Shown here: in pieces, positions 16,812-25,082 of the stretch
Layout of the letters: the number at the start of each line of letters is the position of its first letter
How positions within the stretch are numbered: the stretch's first letter is position 1
From: Acidobacteriota bacterium
Lineage (GTDB): Bacteria; Acidobacteriota; Terriglobia; Terriglobales; Acidobacteriaceae
Reading direction: 5' to 3'
DNA length: 64,000 nucleotides
NCBI GenBank assembly: GCA_021792795.1
Contig: JAJYUB010000010.1
Location: 1-64,000, forward strand
Made by a program: the position numbers and the translations under genes
Notes under the pieces: generated by a model
The model's database searches: none
What the model was told of the DNA's origin: nothing
Seen by the model: the letters and a program-made list of their open reading frames with translations, nothing else

Positions 16812-18028
16812 AAAAACCTTCCAGCGAGAAACTTACTCCGCAGAAACGAAGCCGACCGTTGACCGTTGCCGGAATTATGAGCGGCACTTCCGCCGACGGC
16901 ATCGATGTGGCGCTGGTCCGGATTGCGCCGCCGCGCGGCCCGCAAAACGATCTTCCGCGTCTGCGACTTCTGGCGCACGTGGCTGTTCCGTATCCGGCAG
17001 CGTTTCGCAGGCGCATCCTGCAAATGATGAATGCCGAGTGCGCATCGGTCGCGGAAATGTCGCGGCTGCATTGGCGGCTGGGACAGATGTATGCGGACGC
17101 GGTGGAGTCGGCGCTGCAAAAACATCCGATGCAGGTTGACCTGGTGGGCTGCCACGGCCAGACAATTTACCATCAAGGCGTTGCCGCGCCGTTTCTCGGC
17201 GGCCGGGTCGCGTGTACATGGCAGATGGGAGAAGCTTCTGCGATCGCCGCCAGGCTTGGCGTTCCGGTCGTGTCGGATTTTCGGCCGGCCGATATCGCTG
17301 TCGGCGGCCAGGGCGCGCCGCTGGTACCGCTGCTGGATACCGTTGCGTTTCACCATCCCACACGCAATCGCGTGCTGCAAAATCTTGGCGGCATCGCCAA
17401 CCTGACGGTGATTCCAGCGGGCGCCTCGCAACAGGAAGTTTTCGCCTTCGATACTGGCCCGGCGAACATGGCGATCGACGCGTTGATGACGGAATTGTTC
17501 GGCAGGAAATATGACGCCGCAGGCGCGACGGCGAGGCGCGGTCGCGTGCTGGATGCGGTGGTGCGCAATTGTTTGCGCGATCGATTTTTCCATGCGCCGC
17601 CGCCGAAGTCCGCCGGCAGAGAACAATTCGGGCGCGAGTTTGTGGCGCGTTTTCTGTTGGACTGCCGGAAGAAAAGCAAGCAGCGTGAAGATGCCGTCGC
17701 GACGGCAACGGCGCTGACGGCGCGCAGCATTGGGCTGGCGTGGAGGGACTTTGTTGCACCGGCGCTGAGCGACGCGCCGACGGACTATATTGTTGCGGGC
17801 GGCGGCGTGCGCAACGCGACCTTGATGAAAATGGTCCGCGAGGAATTGGCAGTCTTCGGAACAATCAAGGTCAAGACAAGCGACGAGTTTGGAATGCCGG
17901 CGGCGGCGAAAGAAGCGATGGCCTTCGCGCTGCTTGCGTATCGGACGTGGCGCCGTTTGCCGGGAAACCTGCCGAGGGCGACGGGCGCGGAGCGGGCTGC
18001 GATCCTGGGAAAAATTACCTATGCGTAA
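16808..18028 (+). CDS. anmK: Anhydro-N-acetylmuramic acid kinase
   Basis: Hydrolyses and phosphorylates 1,6-anhydro-MurNAc to MurNAc-6-phosphate in peptidoglycan recycling. 406 residues with the family's GIMSGTSADGIDVALVRI nucleotide loop, GCHGQTIYH, LQNLGGIANLT, AFDTGPANMAIDAL and VAGGGVRNATLM. The start overlaps the nagZ stop as ATGA (16808-16811), and its stop overlaps the next gene by 8 nt, so all are probably co-translated. Confidence 0.95.
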   Translation: MKKPSSEKLTPQKRSRPLTVAGIMSGTSADGIDVALVRIAPPRGPQNDLPRLRLLAHVAVPYPAAFRRRILQMMNAECASVAEMSRLHWRLGQMYADAVESALQKHPMQVDLVGCHGQTIYHQGVAAPFLGGRVACTWQMGEASAIAARLGVPVVSDFRPADIAVGGQGAPLVPLLDTVAFHHPTRNRVLQNLGGIANLTVIPAGASQQEVFAFDTGPANMAIDALMTELFGRKYDAAGATARRGRVLDAVVRNCLRDRFFHAPPPKSAGREQFGREFVARFLLDCRKKSKQREDAVATATALTARSIGLAWRDFVAPALSDAPTDYIVAGGGVRNATLMKMVREELAVFGTIKVKTSDEFGMPAAAKEAMAFALLAYRTWRRLPGNLPRATGAERAAILGKITYA

Positions 18029-19586
18029 CTGGCGCCGGTTGTGCGCCCGCACTGTGGCAAGACTTTGCCTGGCGAGCGCTTCTACTTGCGGCGTGGCCCT
18101 GTTGCTGGGATGCGGCCAAAAGCCAGTTGACCCGAACGTTGTCACGGTCGCGATTGAAAGCAGCCCGACGAATCTCGATCCGAGGATTGGACCCGACGCG
18201 CAATCGGAGCGAATCGACGAGCTGATCTTCGATTCGCTGGTGAAAAAAGATGCGCAATTCAATCTGCAACCGGACCTGGCGACCCGCTGGGAGATGCCAA
18301 ATCCACTGACGTACGTGTTTCATCTGCGTACCGGCGTGCGGTTCCAGAATGGCCAGGTTTTTACGGCGCGCGACGTAAAGTGGACGCTGGACTCGATGCG
18401 GGACCACAGCATTTTGACCGCGAAATACCAGGCCTACAGAAACATTGCTTCGATCGACGCGCCGGATGCGCAGACCGTGGTCATCCACATGCAGCAGCCC
18501 GACGCGGCGCTGCTGTGGAGCCTTTCCGACGGCGCGCTCGGCATTGTTCCGTACGGAAGCGGGCGCGATTTCCAGCAGCATCCCATCGGCACCGGACCGT
18601 TTCGCTTTGTCAGCCAGGAGCTGGACAAGGAAGTTGTGCTGGAGCGCAATCCGCTCAGTTGGCAGGCAGTTCCAAAGATCGCGCGACTGCGGTTTGAAGT
18701 GGTCCCCGACGCGATGACGCGCGCGCTGGAGTTGCGCAAGGGCTCTGCGGATGCGGCATCGAACGCCCTGTCTCCGGACATGATCTGGTCGATGCGCAAG
18801 GACCCGAAACTGGCGGTCGCAGAGGCGCCTGGAACGGTCGTGCAATATCTCACGTTCAATTTGCGCGACCGATATCTACGGGACGTGCGTGTACGCCAGG
18901 CGATTGCCGACGCCATGAATCGTCCGCTGCTGATCGCCACGCTGTTGCGCGGCATGGCGCGTCCTGCGGACAGTCTGCTTCCCCCAAACCATTGGGCGTA
19001 CACGGGGGACGTGACGCAGTACGACTACGATCCGCAGCAAGCGCGACGGCTTTTAGACGATGCCGGGTATCGACCCGGACGGGATGGCATCCGCTTTCAT
19101 CTGACGATGAAGACATCGAACGATGAAGGGACGCGATTGCTGGCCATGGCGCTGCAACAACAGTTGCGGGCGGTGGGGATTGCGCTCGATGTGCGCAGTT
19201 TTGAGTTTGCCACGTTTTATTCCGATATCTCGCGCGGATCGTTCGGCATGTACAGTCTGCGCTGGATTGGCGGCAATGAGGACCCGGATATTTTTCGCTA
19301 TGCGTTTGCGTCGTCCAGTGTTCCGCCGCATGGCGCGAATCGCGGAAATTATTCCAACGCGGAAGTCGACGGGTTGTTGCAGGCGGCGGCGGAAGACTCG
19401 AACCAGGCGGAGCGTCGCACAGCGTATGTGCGGGTGCAGCAGGTTCTGGCCAACGATCTGCCGAGTTTGCCGCTGTGGTTTCTCGATTCCGTCGTGATCT
19501 ACAATCGGCGACTCAGCGGCGTCGAGGCATCGCCGTCTGGAAATTTTTATTTCCTGGAGACGGCAGTTCCCCATGCGGCGCAATAG
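18021..19586 (+). CDS. ABC transporter substrate-binding lipoprotein, family 5 (peptide type)
   Basis: 521-residue extracytoplasmic solute-binding protein of the DppA/OppA family. An N-terminal signal ends in the lipobox LLGC. The mature part shows ESSPTNLDPRIGPDAQS, WEMPNPLTYVFHLRTGVRF, FTARDVKWTLDSM and IGTGPFRFVSQ, all hallmarks of the family. The ATG at 18021 lies inside the anmK stop region. Coupling to nagZ-anmK suggests it may collect murein peptides, but family 5 proteins also bind other peptides, nickel or heme. No permease or ATPase gene follows; an OppB-type permease lies at 28100-29026. Confidence 0.9.
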   Translation: MRNWRRLCARTVARLCLASASTCGVALLLGCGQKPVDPNVVTVAIESSPTNLDPRIGPDAQSERIDELIFDSLVKKDAQFNLQPDLATRWEMPNPLTYVFHLRTGVRFQNGQVFTARDVKWTLDSMRDHSILTAKYQAYRNIASIDAPDAQTVVIHMQQPDAALLWSLSDGALGIVPYGSGRDFQQHPIGTGPFRFVSQELDKEVVLERNPLSWQAVPKIARLRFEVVPDAMTRALELRKGSADAASNALSPDMIWSMRKDPKLAVAEAPGTVVQYLTFNLRDRYLRDVRVRQAIADAMNRPLLIATLLRGMARPADSLLPPNHWAYTGDVTQYDYDPQQARRLLDDAGYRPGRDGIRFHLTMKTSNDEGTRLLAMALQQQLRAVGIALDVRSFEFATFYSDISRGSFGMYSLRWIGGNEDPDIFRYAFASSSVPPHGANRGNYSNAEVDGLLQAAAEDSNQAERRTAYVRVQQVLANDLPSLPLWFLDSVVIYNRRLSGVEASPSGNFYFLETAVPHAAQ

Positions 19587-19615
19587 GCAGGGATTTTCCC
19601 GTAGAAATACATGGG

Positions 19616-19640
19616 TCCTTCGCTGCGCTCAGGATGACAT
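19616..19640. repeat. Dispersed repeat R3 (CTTCGCTGCGCTCAGGATGAC type)
   Basis: A short element ending GCTGCGCTCAGGATGACA. Related copies occur at 57071-57097 and, in variant forms, at 32480-32509 and 39396-39449. All are just beyond gene 3' ends. Confidence 0.6.
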
Positions 19641-19658
19641 TTCAACATATCTATGGAG

Positions 19659-20528
19659 CTACAGAAACCGCGGGACCGTGCCCGTCGCAATTCGGGAGGG
19701 TCTCCGGGGCGGGCTGGAAAAGCCGGCCAGGCGTACGGTCAGCAGCATCGCGGGCACAAGAAACACGGTTGAGTTGAGCACCCACATGATGACGCCGGCG
19801 GCGACCTGGTCCGAGAGCGGAGAGACGTGGAATGGGTTGGGCCCGGAAACATAGAACTGATAAATCGGCCGATCGCAGAATGCGAGAAACGCGGAGAGCG
19901 CGGTGTTCACGATGTCCGCGGAGAGAAGGTACACCAGGACCATCCAGCCGTTGTAGCGAGCGCTGCTGGGCCACGGATTCAGCACCACCCGCCAGAAAAG
20001 CAGCGCCGTGACGAGAAAACATATGTGTTCAAAGTCGTGGACATTTTCGTTGCGCAGGGCGTAATCGTATGCTTTGGGAAGGTGCCAGCCGAGAAAGACT
20101 GCATTGAACGCGAGCCAGGAGACTATAGGACCGGCAAGGAAATGGCCGACGGCGCGCAACCAGCGCAGGCCGATCAGCGGTCCGGCGATGCGCTGGACGC
20201 TCCATCGGGGCAGTCCGCGCAGCAGAGGCACCACAGGAGCGCCGAGCAGCACGAGCGGCGGGACGGCGGACATCAGCAAAAAGTGCTGCACCATGTGGGC
20301 GCCGAGCAACGTGTCGGCGAATCCATCGATCGGCGAGGCGATGGCGAGCCACAAGACCGCCATGCCGACGACAAAACTCGCGAGGCGCTCGATGGTGAAA
20401 TAGGCCGGCCTGGTCCGGCGAATCGCGAGCCAGCCACGCACGTAGACCACGGACACAACGATGACGCTGACGGTCAGCCAGAACGGCGGCGACCAAGCGT
20501 CAAAAATTGCCTGCGTTGCTGTGGACAT
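19659..20528 (-). CDS. ctaG: Cytochrome c oxidase assembly factor CtaG (caa3 type)
   Basis: 289-residue polytopic membrane protein of the caa3_CtaG family, needed for maturation of Bacillus-type cytochrome c oxidase. Seven hydrophobic segments; conserved histidines in GAHMVQHFLLMSAVPPL, NAVFLGWHLP and DFEHICFLV, candidates for copper or heme contact. It is the last gene of the minus-strand respiratory cluster, 187 nt after the cytochrome b gene. The gap contains palindromic repeats, so it may have reduced expression relative to the upstream genes or its own promoter. Confidence 0.9.
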   Translation of the reverse strand: MSTATQAIFDAWSPPFWLTVSVIVVSVVYVRGWLAIRRTRPAYFTIERLASFVVGMAVLWLAIASPIDGFADTLLGAHMVQHFLLMSAVPPLVLLGAPVVPLLRGLPRWSVQRIAGPLIGLRWLRAVGHFLAGPIVSWLAFNAVFLGWHLPKAYDYALRNENVHDFEHICFLVTALLFWRVVLNPWPSSARYNGWMVLVYLLSADIVNTALSAFLAFCDRPIYQFYVSGPNPFHVSPLSDQVAAGVIMWVLNSTVFLVPAMLLTVRLAGFSSPPRRPSRIATGTVPRFL

Positions 20529-20562
20529 GGCATCCTCGCTTCGGTGCTTACCTTAGTTTCTC

Positions 20563-20660
20563 CCCACTCAAGCCAACAGATGGCTTGAATGGGCCGCCCT
20601 CGGATTTTTGTTGCGTCCTCGGAAAGAATACGAACCCAGGTTAGCTACGCGAACCTGGGG
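20563..20660. repeat. Palindromic repeat pair R2 between cytochrome b and ctaG
   Basis: CCCACTCAAGCC (20563-20574) pairs with GGCTTGAATGGG (20582-20593) with one mismatch. A second hairpin pairs CCCAGGTT (20635-20642) with AACCTGGG (20652-20659) perfectly. The first belongs to the same family as 46241-46271 and 57003-57047. Inside an otherwise co-directional operon these hairpins could act as processing or attenuation points. Confidence 0.65.
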
Positions 20661-20715
20661 CGCCCGCAGTCCTACGCAAACTGCAAATCCTCTCTAAGAA
20701 TGCATGGATGACGCG

Positions 20716-22215
20716 CTACTGCTTGCCGTCCTGACGCGGCTGCGCAAGCGGCGCGCCCTCCGCCAATGGACGGGCCAGGTCGCGCGCCGGCATTTGATTG
20801 CCGTTCAGCGTTTCGAGGAAACCGACCAAAGCCGTCGTTTCCTGCGGACTCAATGCGCTGCCATACGCGGGCATGTTCCCGCTGCCCTGCAGCACCTGGC
20901 GGATCAACTGGCTTTCCGTCATCTGCGTCGCCACGCGATTCAGTTCAGGTCCACGCTTGCCTCCGACACCATCGAGCGAGTGGCAATTGCGACATTGCAT
21001 TTGTTGAAAGACGACCGCGCCGCGCCGTTCCAGCGGAGTCCGGTCCTTCAGATATTTCGGCTGCACCGGGTCCGCGCTCCACGCATTCATGACCGGGCTC
21101 CACGGCGGATTTTCTCCCAGGCTGGTGAGGATGGCGAGCGAGACGGCAATCGCGCAAACCATTAGCACAGCGACAGGGCGACGCGACCAGTGTTTCTCGC
21201 CTTCTCCCGCGTACAGCGGCAGTCCAAGCATCACGCAGATCACCGCAACGGGCGCGATGAGAAGAAGCGACGTTTCCAGAGCGGGCGGAGCCAGCGCGAA
21301 GATCGCGTAGATCCAAAGGAACGCCACATCCGGCTTGGGCGCGGTTTGGATGATGGTGGGATCGGGCGGGCCGCTGGGCCCGATGGGACCAAAGAAAATG
21401 GCGCAGGCCATGATTGCCAGAAGAATGGCGGCGGAAAACATGACATCTTTCCAGGCCGCGTCCGGAACGAAGGGGACACCGTCTTGATGGGTCTGCGCTT
21501 CGTATTCCTGAATGTAGGTGCTGCGGCGCACCAGCCGGCCCGGCATGGGCCACTCGTTGATGCCGAGGCGGAGGACCATCCACACATGCACGCCGACCAG
21601 GGCAATCAGAATTCCGGGAATAATAAACACGTGCAGCGCAAAGAATCGCGAGAAGGTGGTTGCCCCAATGATGGGACCGCCGAGCATGAAGTGGACCAGC
21701 CACGCGCCGATGAGAGGGACCCTCCCCATGATGGACGCGCCAATCCCCAATCCCCAATAGGCATCCTGATCGAAGCGAAGCACCTGGCCGGTGAAGGCCA
21801 TGCCGAGCGTCAGCAGCAACAGGAACACGCCGACGATCCAGGTGAGTTCGCGGGGAAACTTATACGCGCCGAACAGGAACACCTGGGTCATGTGAATCAG
21901 GACGATGGCGATCATGAAATCCGATCCCCATCCGTGCAGCGCGCGCAGGAACCATCCCAGCGTCAGGCCGTGGTTCAAGAAGTTCAGGCTGTTCCAGGCG
22001 TCGCGCGCGGTGGGCGTGTAGACCAGCGCCAGCAGGATGCCGGTGACCACCTGCAACATCAGGATCACGGAAGCCGCGCTGCCAAAGACGTACCACCAAC
22101 TGGCGCTGTTTGCCGGAATTGGATGCTCGGCTGCTTCGGTGACGGGTTTGGCGAAACCCAGGCGACGGTCGAGCCACCGATAGAGCGCAAGGCCCTTTTC
22201 CTTTATCCCTGGCAT
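20716..22215 (-). CDS. Fused cytochrome b (b6-like) and cytochrome c subunit
   Basis: Membrane core of a quinol:cytochrome c oxidoreductase with its own cytochrome c at the C-terminus. The b domain has two helix heme-ligand pairs: histidines 14 apart in ALHGWGSDFMIAIVLIH and 15 apart in ALHVFIIPGILIALVGVH. The second spacing is that of b6-type proteins. Both N- and C-terminal b domains are in one chain. A single-heme domain (CRNCH, distal Met in GNMPAYG) follows. The Qo-site PEWY position appears as PDVA. The ATG at 22215 is used; a GTG at 22224 is possible. It overlaps the Rieske gene. Confidence 0.92.
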   Translation of the reverse strand: MPGIKEKGLALYRWLDRRLGFAKPVTEAAEHPIPANSASWWYVFGSAASVILMLQVVTGILLALVYTPTARDAWNSLNFLNHGLTLGWFLRALHGWGSDFMIAIVLIHMTQVFLFGAYKFPRELTWIVGVFLLLLTLGMAFTGQVLRFDQDAYWGLGIGASIMGRVPLIGAWLVHFMLGGPIIGATTFSRFFALHVFIIPGILIALVGVHVWMVLRLGINEWPMPGRLVRRSTYIQEYEAQTHQDGVPFVPDAAWKDVMFSAAILLAIMACAIFFGPIGPSGPPDPTIIQTAPKPDVAFLWIYAIFALAPPALETSLLLIAPVAVICVMLGLPLYAGEGEKHWSRRPVAVLMVCAIAVSLAILTSLGENPPWSPVMNAWSADPVQPKYLKDRTPLERRGAVVFQQMQCRNCHSLDGVGGKRGPELNRVATQMTESQLIRQVLQGSGNMPAYGSALSPQETTALVGFLETLNGNQMPARDLARPLAEGAPLAQPRQDGKQ

Positions 22216-22799
22216 GATGCGCACCCCGGCCCGGCAACGCTGGCTTCTGTCGATAAAGTGGGCAATTCACCCGCCCAGATGAGAAGTTGATTGCCGGCGA
22301 TTTTGTATTTGTATTCATACAGCCCGCGCGGCGGAGGTCCGGCAGCGACCGAGCCATCCTGGTAGTACACGCCGCCATGGCAAGGGCACATGAACAGTTC
22401 GGATTGAGGGAACCAGTGTACCGGGCAGTCCATGTGGGCGCAGTTGATGGCGAACACCTGGAATCGATTGCCGGCAATATGCCGCACCCAGCAAGGCAGC
22501 GTGCGTGTCTGGCCGTCCGCCGGCGTGCCCATCGGATTGCGATATTTTCCGAGGCGCGTTTCTCCCGGTGGAAACCGATCGAGGGTCCCGACGGAGACCC
22601 AGTTGTTGTAGCTTGCATTTCGCTTGAAGAATGGGCCGAACAGATAGCCGAGAACAGGCGCCGCCAAAACAGCGCCCACGGCGCCGTTCAGCAGCAGGGA
22701 GACCTTGAAAAGAAATTTTCTGCGCGAGTGTTCGCTCGGCTGATTCAGCGGATTGTCGCTGCTCGGGTCATCGATCGAATGGTTCAAAGGGTCCTCCAC
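22203..22799 (-). CDS. Rieske [2Fe-2S] protein of the b/c complex
   Basis: Iron-sulfur subunit that takes one electron from quinol at the Qo site. About 198 residues: an N-terminal SRRKFLFKVSLLLNGAVGAV anchor with a twin-arginine, a long periplasmic domain, and cluster motifs NCAHMDCPVHW and FMCPCHGG giving two Cys and two His ligands plus the disulfide cysteines. The second GTG (22799) is chosen because AGGAG lies five bases upstream; the frame also allows GTG 22805. It sits between the diheme cytochrome and cytochrome b genes. Confidence 0.92.
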   Translation of the reverse strand: MEDPLNHSIDDPSSDNPLNQPSEHSRRKFLFKVSLLLNGAVGAVLAAPVLGYLFGPFFKRNASYNNWVSVGTLDRFPPGETRLGKYRNPMGTPADGQTRTLPCWVRHIAGNRFQVFAINCAHMDCPVHWFPQSELFMCPCHGGVYYQDGSVAAGPPPRGLYEYKYKIAGNQLLIWAGELPTLSTEASVAGPGCASCQG

Positions 22800-22829
22800 C
22801 GTCACTCCTGTTGCGGCACTTCGTTGGTT

Positions 22830-23612
22830 TCAGTTCCTTTTCGGGGGATTTTGACCGGTCGGCGGCGAACTGGGAAACGGCTGGCCGGGAAACCGAACGC
22901 GGTGCGATCCCAACCACGCAACCACGTCGGTGACTTGCTTGTCGGTCATGGGTTCGTCGAAACCATCGCCGCGCCAGTCCGGCATTCCCTCACCGGGAAG
23001 ACCGGCAACCACAATGTCGCGCAATCCCCGATTGCCGATCAGCGACAGGTAGGTTGGATCGACAATGGAGCCGGCCACGCTGGACTTCGAGGCGGCACCG
23101 GTCGCAGCCGCGCCAGTCCCATCCGCGCCGTGACAGCGGGCGCAATGGGCTTGAAATGCCGTTTTGCCCGCGACAATGTCGGGGGCCGTTGTCGCCGTGT
23201 AGCCGGGCGGATGGGTCCCATCCAGAATGCCGGGTCTCCCCCAATGCGCGATCATTCCGTTGACAATGTTTTCCACCTGCTGGCCCGTCAACATGCCGCC
23301 GCTGGACTGCGCAAAGGCATGCATGGACTGAAGCGACACGCCGCCGGCAACGATGGGGACCATGCGATCGTGTCCCGCCCAGGCGAGATACACGGGATTG
23401 TCGAGAGGCAGGGCGGGGCCGTTCAATCCGCCGTCGCCGTGACAGGCGGAACAATTGTCCTTGTAGAGAATCGCGAAGCCTAGGGTTTGGTCCGGGCGCA
23501 ACGTTTCCTGGCGAAATCCAGGCTTGCCCGGCAGATGACTACAACCCTCCGCGGCAAGCAGGAGGATGGCGGCGACGATGCTTGCGCCCGCAGTTTGCAA
23601 ACTTGTCCTCAT
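22830..23612 (-). CDS. Diheme cytochrome c lipoprotein
   Basis: 260 residues with a signal sequence ending in a probable lipobox (LLAAEGC), then two class I cytochrome c domains with CSACH and CARCH. Later segments (DRMVPIVAGG, GEGMPDW) supply possible distal methionines. Location between the oxidase genes and the Rieske gene suggests it shuttles electrons from the b/c complex to the oxidase. The start overlaps the stop of the preceding gene as ATGA. Confidence 0.9.
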   Translation of the reverse strand: MRTSLQTAGASIVAAILLLAAEGCSHLPGKPGFRQETLRPDQTLGFAILYKDNCSACHGDGGLNGPALPLDNPVYLAWAGHDRMVPIVAGGVSLQSMHAFAQSSGGMLTGQQVENIVNGMIAHWGRPGILDGTHPPGYTATTAPDIVAGKTAFQAHCARCHGADGTGAAATGAASKSSVAGSIVDPTYLSLIGNRGLRDIVVAGLPGEGMPDWRGDGFDEPMTDKQVTDVVAWLGSHRVRFPGQPFPSSPPTGQNPPKRN

Positions 23613-24472
23613 TGGGTGCGGTCCTCGTCATCCGCTTCCTCTTCCACGCCCGGCGAGATCAAACCTGCGCGTTCCGCAAATGGCCGCGCCTGGAATTGCG
23701 GAGTGCGCACGCGAACATGCAGATTCACCACAAAGCCGGCCACCAGGCCGAAGGCAATCTGCGATGCAATGAACCAGAGCCAGTCGATCCGCCGGTTCAT
23801 GGTTGGATTGACGGCCTCCAGGCCCGCATACAAAAGCCCGCTCCAGAAAATGGGAGCCAGAAACCCGGCAGTGGCAATCGGTTCCCACGGAAACATGGGA
23901 AGGATGGCGCCGTAGAGAAGGCCGACCAGTACCGACGCAAGAACATGCACCACGCCGGCCACCAGCAAGCCTTCGAGATGGAAGGAACTGAGGAATGCGG
24001 TGCTCCTCTCCGACCATCCAGGGATGGCCATCGCCGCCAGCAGGTTGGGAGCGTACCAAAGACTGTGAAAACGAACCAGCCCAAAGATCGTCGCCGGGGC
24101 AATCATGGCGACTCCGCCGGCCAGGCCTCCCTTGACGCCGGCGCTCAGCGTATATCGTTCCACCGGAAGGAAGCTGCGGTGCGAGGCGGCGGCAGGCAGG
24201 CGCGCCACTTGTTCGCGCGAGCTTTTGATTTCGATGATTTCAGTGGTCACCGATACATACTCGTGCCGCTCGTGCGGAAAAATATTTCGGAACCAGCCGA
24301 CGCAGGCGAACACGATCAGAACGAACCCGAGTGCGCTGATGGCCCAGGCCGTCACCAGGCCGGCAAACAGCAATGTCGCCCCGATCGCCAATATAAATGG
24401 CCACGCTGTGGGGGCGGGCATGTGAATGGCATGGACGGAGGAACGGCCGTTCTCAGTTTTGGTATTCATCAT
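23609..24472 (-). CDS. Polytopic membrane protein of the oxidase operon
   Basis: About 287 residues, seven or so hydrophobic segments, no heme motif. The N-terminal part (HMPAPTAWPFILAIGATLLFAGLVTAW, then WFRNIFPHERHEY) resembles small subunit-IV-like proteins of caa3 oxidases. The C-terminal five-helix part (GLAGGVAMIAPATIFGLVRF onward) I do not recognise. It lies directly after ctaE and overlaps the diheme cytochrome gene by 4 nt, so it is probably a structural or assembly factor of the oxidase or supercomplex. ATGs at 24472 and 24469 are both possible. Confidence 0.75.
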   Translation of the reverse strand: MMNTKTENGRSSVHAIHMPAPTAWPFILAIGATLLFAGLVTAWAISALGFVLIVFACVGWFRNIFPHERHEYVSVTTEIIEIKSSREQVARLPAAASHRSFLPVERYTLSAGVKGGLAGGVAMIAPATIFGLVRFHSLWYAPNLLAAMAIPGWSERSTAFLSSFHLEGLLVAGVVHVLASVLVGLLYGAILPMFPWEPIATAGFLAPIFWSGLLYAGLEAVNPTMNRRIDWLWFIASQIAFGLVAGFVVNLHVRVRTPQFQARPFAERAGLISPGVEEEADDEDRTQ

Positions 24473-24485
24473 GTTTCTCGCATCG

Positions 24486-25082
24486 TCATCTTCCAACGAT
24501 ATAAACGACGGTCAGAACAACCACCCATACCGCGTCGACAAAGTGCCAGTACATTGAGAGCGTATGGAAATGGTCGGTTTGATCTTCGCCGACCAAGCCA
24601 AATAATCCGAGAATCAGCACCACGCTGAGCATGAGAAGCCCAATCAGGACGTGGGTGGCGTGCAACCCCACCAGAGAATAAAACGTGGTGCCGAACAGAC
24701 TGGTGTGGATGGTGAAATTTTGTTTGTAAATTAGATCGAGCCACTCTCTGGCGGTGCCCAGCAAAAAAATCCCTCCCAGCAAGATGGTGCCCGCAAGCCA
24801 GCCGATAAAGGACAAGCGGCTCCGTTTTTTGAGGCCATCGACGGACAAGTGTATGGTCAGGCTGCTGGAGAGCAAACAGATGGTGCCAAAAATCGGCAGC
24901 TTGAGGATTTCCCTTGGGGTGGGTCCGCTGAGACTCTTTCCTATGTAGTAAATGTAGGCCACCACAAAGATGAGGAACATGGCGGATTCGGCGGTGATCA
25001 AACACCACATCCCCACGCTGCCGCGGTACGGCAACTCCCATGGATCGTCCTTGACGTCGAAGGTGAACGGGATCGTCGTCAT
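24486..25082 (-). CDS. ctaE: Cytochrome c oxidase subunit III
   Basis: 198-residue, five-helix heme-copper oxidase subunit III. Typical segments are YRGSVGMWCLITAESAMFLIFVVAYIYY near the start, GTTFYSLVGLHATHVLIGL, and SMYWHFVDAVWVVVLTVVYI at the end. It overlaps ctaD by 4 nt (25079-25082). The compact five-helix form is the one usually seen in caa3-type oxidases. Confidence 0.95.
   Translation of the reverse strand: MTTIPFTFDVKDDPWELPYRGSVGMWCLITAESAMFLIFVVAYIYYIGKSLSGPTPREILKLPIFGTICLLSSSLTIHLSVDGLKKRSRLSFIGWLAGTILLGGIFLLGTAREWLDLIYKQNFTIHTSLFGTTFYSLVGLHATHVLIGLLMLSVVLILGLFGLVGEDQTDHFHTLSMYWHFVDAVWVVVLTVVYIVGR

Noticed and set aside
16427-18262. 611-residue minus-strand frame opposite anmK and the binding-protein gene
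   Set aside because: Both plus-strand genes have complete family motifs and overlapping starts; this frame is a shadow.
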